A stretch of DNA of 64,000 nucleotides, taken from contig JBBDMX010000067.1 of NCBI GenBank assembly GCA_040878035.1, forward strand, positions 1 through 64,000, read 5' to 3'. This document shows positions 60,469 to 64,000 of the stretch, in pieces (the stretch's first letter is position 1; every line of letters starts with the position of its first letter). Source of the DNA: JBBDMX01 sp040878035 (GTDB lineage: Bacteria; Planctomycetota; Phycisphaerae; Phycisphaerales; Phycisphaeraceae). The notes under the pieces were generated by a model, which searched no databases, was not told where the DNA came from, and worked only from the letters and a program-made list of their open reading frames with translations. The position numbers and the translations under genes are program-made.

Positions 60469-61749
60469 ATGGAACCGATCCGCATCGCAGGCAACTTCAT
60501 CGGCGCGCGCAGCGAACCCTGGCCCACCGACTGGTGCACCTGGTCGCCGCGGGCGGCGCTGGCGCCGACGTTTCGCGTGGACGATACCGGCGGCCGCGAC
60601 GGGTCGGCCGCGCTGCTCATCGCTGGCAACCGCGATCGCGCCGCCTACGGCGAGTGGCGGCGACGCGTCGACAACATCGTCGGTGGACAACTCTATCGCT
60701 TCACCACGCACTACCGCGCCCAGAACGTCACCGATCCGCGCCAGCAACTCACAGCCAGGCTCGAATGGGTCGGCATCAAGGACCCTCACGAACACATGCC
60801 CGTGTACGCACTGGAGACCCACCGCCAGGGCGACTGGATCCGTTGCTCCCATGTCACGCTCGCCCCCGCCGACGCGACCCGTGCGCTGATCCGCCTGGGC
60901 CTGCGCTGGTGTCCCGACGGCAAGGTCTGGTGGGACGGCGTGCAGGTCGAGCAGGTCACCGACGCCCCGGCCCGGCCCGTGCACTTGGCGACCGTCTTCC
61001 ATCGTCCACGCGACACCGCCTCGCCCGCAGCCTCGGTCGCCCAGTTCGTCGATGTCCTCACCCGCCACGCCCCGCCCCCGGAATCCAAACTGGACATCGT
61101 CTGCCTGCCCGAAGCGATGACCATGATCGGCACGGGCCTGACCTACGCCGACGTCGCCGAACCCGTCCCCGGCCCGACCACCACCACCCTGGGCGCGCTG
61201 GCAGCGAAGCTCAACTGCTACCTGGTCGCCGGTCTCATCGAATGCGATGGCGACAAGCTCTACAACACCGCCGCGCTGCTGGACCGCCGCGGCCAGCTCA
61301 TCGGCAAGTATCGCAAGACGCACCTGCCCCAGGGCGAAGCCGACGGCGGCCTGACGCCCGGCGACGACTACCCCGTCTTCGACACCGACTTTGCCCGCGT
61401 CGGCATCCTCGTCTGCTGGGACATTCAATTCCCCGAAGCGGCCCGCGCCCTGGCGTCCCGCGGCGCCGAGCTTCTGCTCCTGCCCATCTGGGGCGGCAAC
61501 GAGTTGCTCACCCGCGCCCGCGCCATCGAGAACCACGTCTTTGTCATCTCCTCCAGCTACGACATGAAGAGCATGATCATCGACCCCACCGGCCGCGTAC
61601 TCGCCCAGGCCGACCCCAACGACCCCGCCGCGACGCAGCAACCGGTGATCAGCGCCACGGTCGATCTGGCCCTGCCGATCCTCCAACCCTGGCTGGGCGA
61701 CATGCGCACCGGCACCTGGGCCGAGCGCCGCAGCGACCTGCGCCAGTGA
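60469..61749 (+). CDS. Carbon-nitrogen hydrolase (nitrilase family) with N-terminal beta-sandwich
   Basis: A 426-residue protein. Residues about 1-165 form a carbohydrate-binding-like beta-sandwich (YGEWRRRVDNIVGGQLYRFT, WVGIKDPHEHMPVYAL). The nitrilase domain follows with its catalytic Glu in CLPEAMTM, Lys in GKYRKTHLPQ and Cys in ILVCWDIQFPEAARAL. Family members hydrolyse nitriles or amides; in planctomycetes such fusions occur next to glycan genes and may act on amidated or N-acetylated compounds. There is no signal peptide. ATG 60469 lies 12 bases after TCTGAAAGG. It is divergent from the beta-helix gene. Confidence 0.83.
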   Translation: MEPIRIAGNFIGARSEPWPTDWCTWSPRAALAPTFRVDDTGGRDGSAALLIAGNRDRAAYGEWRRRVDNIVGGQLYRFTTHYRAQNVTDPRQQLTARLEWVGIKDPHEHMPVYALETHRQGDWIRCSHVTLAPADATRALIRLGLRWCPDGKVWWDGVQVEQVTDAPARPVHLATVFHRPRDTASPAASVAQFVDVLTRHAPPPESKLDIVCLPEAMTMIGTGLTYADVAEPVPGPTTTTLGALAAKLNCYLVAGLIECDGDKLYNTAALLDRRGQLIGKYRKTHLPQGEADGGLTPGDDYPVFDTDFARVGILVCWDIQFPEAARALASRGAELLLLPIWGGNELLTRARAIENHVFVISSSYDMKSMIIDPTGRVLAQADPNDPAATQQPVISATVDLALPILQPWLGDMRTGTWAERRSDLRQ

Positions 61750-61764
61750 CGCAAACCATCGCCA

Positions 61765-61890
61765 CGGATCACCCAGCGCGCAGTCGCAACCAAAGCGAAG
61801 AACAACCACGGATTGCACCGATGGACACGGATCAACCCCCTCTCCCTTGGGGAGACCCCCGGAAGGGCTGGGGTGAGGGGACCTGCGGAT
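61765..61890. repeat. Family B repeat with AACCACGGATTG unit
   Basis: AACAACCACGGATTGCACCG with ATGGACACGGATCAA is joined to CCCTCTCCCTTGGGGAGAC and GGGGTGAGGGGACCTGCGG. The 61750-62208 gap otherwise contains no supported gene. Confidence 0.7.
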
Positions 61891-62208
61891 GACCATGGCC
61901 TGTGCGCTACGGGACGCCCGACGACAGCGTCCATATGCAATGCTCCATCTTGCCGACTTGCGACTACTTCTACGCTTGACATCTGCCCTCTCGTCGCCGT
62001 AATCTGGCCCCCAACATCAACTCCCCGGCGTACCGGGGGTCCGGGGTTTCTGGGCACGTCCAACAATGCCGGGCCGTCTTGGAAAACTAACTACCGTCCC
62101 TTTGGATGGCCCCCAAAGACTCGGCGCAACCTACTTGCTGAACTGAAGGGCGGCGAAGTCCGGCCTGGGGCCGTTGCTCAGCGGGTATTAACGGTTATCA
62201 TCGGACTC

Positions 62209-62550
62209 ATGGCGAAAACCAGGATCAAGGGCAAACGCACGCAGCCAAAGAATGCGCAAACTCCCCGCGGAGGGTCCGCCGCCACTCCCAGAACACCGGG
62301 CAGCGCATCCGGGGGCGGGGGCCGGCCGTCGGCCCTGCTCGACACCCGCGTCATCTACTGTGGCGACTGTCTGGAGCAGCTCAAGAACCTTCCCCCGTCC
62401 TGCGTGGACCTGATCTACATCGATCCGCCCTTCAACTCCAACCGCAATTACGACCCCCGGAAGTTCTGGGGCGAGACCAAGGAGAAGCGCTCCTTCGAGG
62501 ACCGCCACGCCAGCACCCAGGCCTATATCGACTACATGCGGCCTCGCTGC
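62209..62550 (+). pseudogene. DNA adenine/cytosine-N4 methyltransferase, truncated
   Basis: The frame from ATG 62209 has a basic, low-complexity N-terminus and then the methyltransferase core VIYCGDCLEQLKNLPPSCVD then LIYIDPPFNSNRNYDP (DPPF, motif IV) and QAYIDYMRPRC, as in type III or type I/II N6/N4 enzymes. After 114 codons the similarity stops exactly where a palindromic element begins (62553). The rest of the enzyme, including the FxGxG motif, is missing. An open frame continues to 62958 but encodes repeat and noise. Confidence 0.78.
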
Positions 62551-62552
62551 GA

Positions 62553-62640
62553 GCCGGAAAAAGGGCGGGAAAACGGGGATAAGGATATTCAGGACCGAAA
62601 AATGTACTTATCCCTTTTCGGCCCTCCCCTTTTCGGCCCC
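62553..62640. repeat. Inverted-repeat element, family J
   Basis: GCCGGAAAAAGGGCGGG, AAAACGGGGATAAG on the left and CTTATCCCTTTTCGG, CCCTCCCCTTTTCGGCCCC on the right. It lies at the break point of the methyltransferase gene. Confidence 0.8.
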
Positions 62641-62878
62641 GTGGATTGCTTTTCCGGGGGGCGTGGTGGACAATACGGGACGGTTATCGACGGTGCCGGA
62701 CTTCGCCGCAGGGCGTTAGAATCAGTTGCCGTGCTGTCTCTGGAGCAAGGTCAACAAACCGTGGGCGGATGGCATGTTCTGAATTCGGTCAAAGATCGTC
62801 AGCGGCCACGAGCGGCATTCGAGCAGCGCGACTCAGAAACCTCCCGGCCCTTTCCCGAGGCCATTTCCGAGGCAGGCC

Positions 62879-64000
62879 ATGTACATCAAGCAGATCGAAA
62901 TTCAGAAGTATCGCCATTTGGAGGCCATCACGCTGGGGCCTTTTTTGCGCCCGCCTGACGCCTCTGACTTGGTTGTACTCGCGGGGCCGAATGGGGGCGG
63001 TAAGAGTAGCATCCTTGAGCTGATATCGCTCGCGCTCTCGAATATGTACAGTCTTACCTACGCTCTAAACCGGACGCAGTCGGAGAGTTCATTCGAAGTG
63101 ACGGTTGGGTTGCTTCCATCAGAGGTTGACCTCATTGTTAAACATCAATCGACGCAGACACCTTCCCAACAGAAGGCTATAGAATACCTACAGAATCACC
63201 ATTCATACCGTCGTTCTTTCAAATACCAGGGCGGTGAATACGCCAAAGATCCTAAGCTTCACAATCAGGTTCATGACCTTGTGCTTTTGGTGCTTCGGCG
63301 GTCGTTCGATCGACCGCTCGGCTTCTTTCTGGGTGCCGACCGCTCGTACCAAAAGGAGCCCTTCAAACGCGACAGTGTGTTTAAATACTCTCAATATTCC
63401 AAATCTGACTATGTGTGGAGCTACGCGTTTCAGACGACGCAAGCCCAATACAAGGACATGTTCGAGTTTTTGGTAACATGGCGATACCACTTCACACGCG
63501 AACTGGGAACTTATTACCTACAGAAAGATGCGGGCTTGCTTTCGGATCCTCCACCCTCTGCCCCTTCCGACGTATACGCAGCCATCTTGCGCCGAGCGTT
63601 TCCTGGATATGAGTTCGTCGACAAACCTGAGGATGCGCCTACGGACTTGTTTGTCCGCATCCCAACAGGCGAGATAATTTCTTTCTCAGACCTGTCCTCG
63701 GGTGAGAAAGAGGTATTTTTTACGCTTTGCTTCTTTCAGCGACACAATGTCGAAGAAGCCGTCATAATTATCGATGAGCCGGAATTGCATTTACATCCGA
63801 GCTTGGCCCGTTTGCTGCTTCGGACAATGATGGACCTGAAGCCGCGTAATCAAATCTGGCTCGCGACGCAGAGTTCCGAGGTCGTAGATGAGGCTGGACG
63901 CGACAAGGTTGCGTTTATTCGGCGACGCCAAGACACCAAGAAGGCTGAAGTGGTGTGGGCTTCTGAGGAGGAGGAATCGCTTCGATGCTTACGTGATCTC
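62879..64000 (+). CDS. AAA/ABC-type ATPase, OLD-like, partial
   Basis: An open frame of 374 codons from ATG 62879 to the window end, with no stop. It begins MYIKQIEIQKYRHLEAITLG, then Walker A GPNGGGKSS, a signature-like FSDLSSGEKEVFFTL, and Walker B with the catalytic Glu VIIIDEPELHLHPSLARLLL, followed by IWLATQSSEVVD (the H-loop position is occupied by Ser). This is the arrangement of OLD, RecF-like and defence-associated ATPases. GC content is clearly lower than in most of the window, suggesting transfer. With the broken methyltransferase just upstream this looks like a defence locus. A nuclease or TOPRIM domain may lie downstream of the window. Confidence 0.82.
   Translation, partial: MYIKQIEIQKYRHLEAITLGPFLRPPDASDLVVLAGPNGGGKSSILELISLALSNMYSLTYALNRTQSESSFEVTVGLLPSEVDLIVKHQSTQTPSQQKAIEYLQNHHSYRRSFKYQGGEYAKDPKLHNQVHDLVLLVLRRSFDRPLGFFLGADRSYQKEPFKRDSVFKYSQYSKSDYVWSYAFQTTQAQYKDMFEFLVTWRYHFTRELGTYYLQKDAGLLSDPPPSAPSDVYAAILRRAFPGYEFVDKPEDAPTDLFVRIPTGEIISFSDLSSGEKEVFFTLCFFQRHNVEEAVIIIDEPELHLHPSLARLLLRTMMDLKPRNQIWLATQSSEVVDEAGRDKVAFIRRRQDTKKAEVVWASEEEESLRCLRDL

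Noticed and set aside
61813..62208. N-terminal extension of the methyltransferase frame
   Set aside because: It starts in a family B repeat and shows no conserved feature before the ATG at 62209.

Overview
The window is GC-rich chromosomal DNA that most resembles a free-living member of the Planctomycetota, probably Phycisphaerae-like. The pointers are PEP-CTERM tails on secreted proteins, planctomycete-style prepilin-like proteins, many secreted polysaccharide-active enzymes, many genes without a clear Shine-Dalgarno, and a very high load of dispersed inverted-repeat elements. This placement is inferred; no rRNA gene is present. Ten N lie at 10445-10454, so the sequence contains an assembly gap.

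Layout. 0.1-8.5 kb: a sugar-isomerase-like TIM barrel, tRNA-Ile2, threonine synthase, a lower-GC hypothetical gene, a toxin-antitoxin pair inserted beside a duplicated gene end, a fucose-isomerase-family protein and fumarase C. 8.6-14.6 kb: an ArnT-like glycosyltransferase, an MlaE-type permease, a lone nuoC and an FAD oxidoreductase. 14.8-19.4 kb: a selenium locus with a secreted protein whose reading frame crosses an in-frame UGA, a selenide water dikinase fused to an AhpD-like domain, and on the opposite strand tRNA-Sec followed by a small membrane protein and a polyferredoxin. 19.5-28 kb: a GH16 glucanase, a pseudopilin-like protein, a PEP-CTERM autotransporter-repeat protein translationally coupled to a LacI regulator with a clear promoter and operators, and a fibro-slime protein. 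28.3-35.3 kb: FMN reductase, response regulator, two exported proteins and gyrA. 35.9-47.3 kb: PEP-CTERM and prepilin-like proteins, HutX, an ECF S-T fusion, a radical SAM/SPASM protein, a beta-helix protein, a metalloprotease, tRNA-Gln and a VIT-VWA protein. 47.4-53.3 kb: decaying small genes, a 21-bp minisatellite and HNH/YkvA genes. 50.2-61.7 kb: polysaccharide use (BNR-4, GH2 remnant, RraA, GH88/105, heparinase II/III-like, beta-helix, nitrilase-like). 61.8-64 kb: a broken DNA methyltransferase and a lower-GC AAA ATPase that runs off the window.

Two themes stand out. First, tRNA-Sec, selD and a UGA-interrupted secreted protein lie within 5 kb; its frame stays open for 43 codons past the UGA, with the UGA falling in a G-x-GGTC context, which makes it a candidate new selenoprotein. 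Second, at least ten unrelated families of inverted-repeat elements occupy the intergenic gaps, supply stop codons, C-termini and Shine-Dalgarno sequence to neighbours, and sit in frame inside at least three genes.
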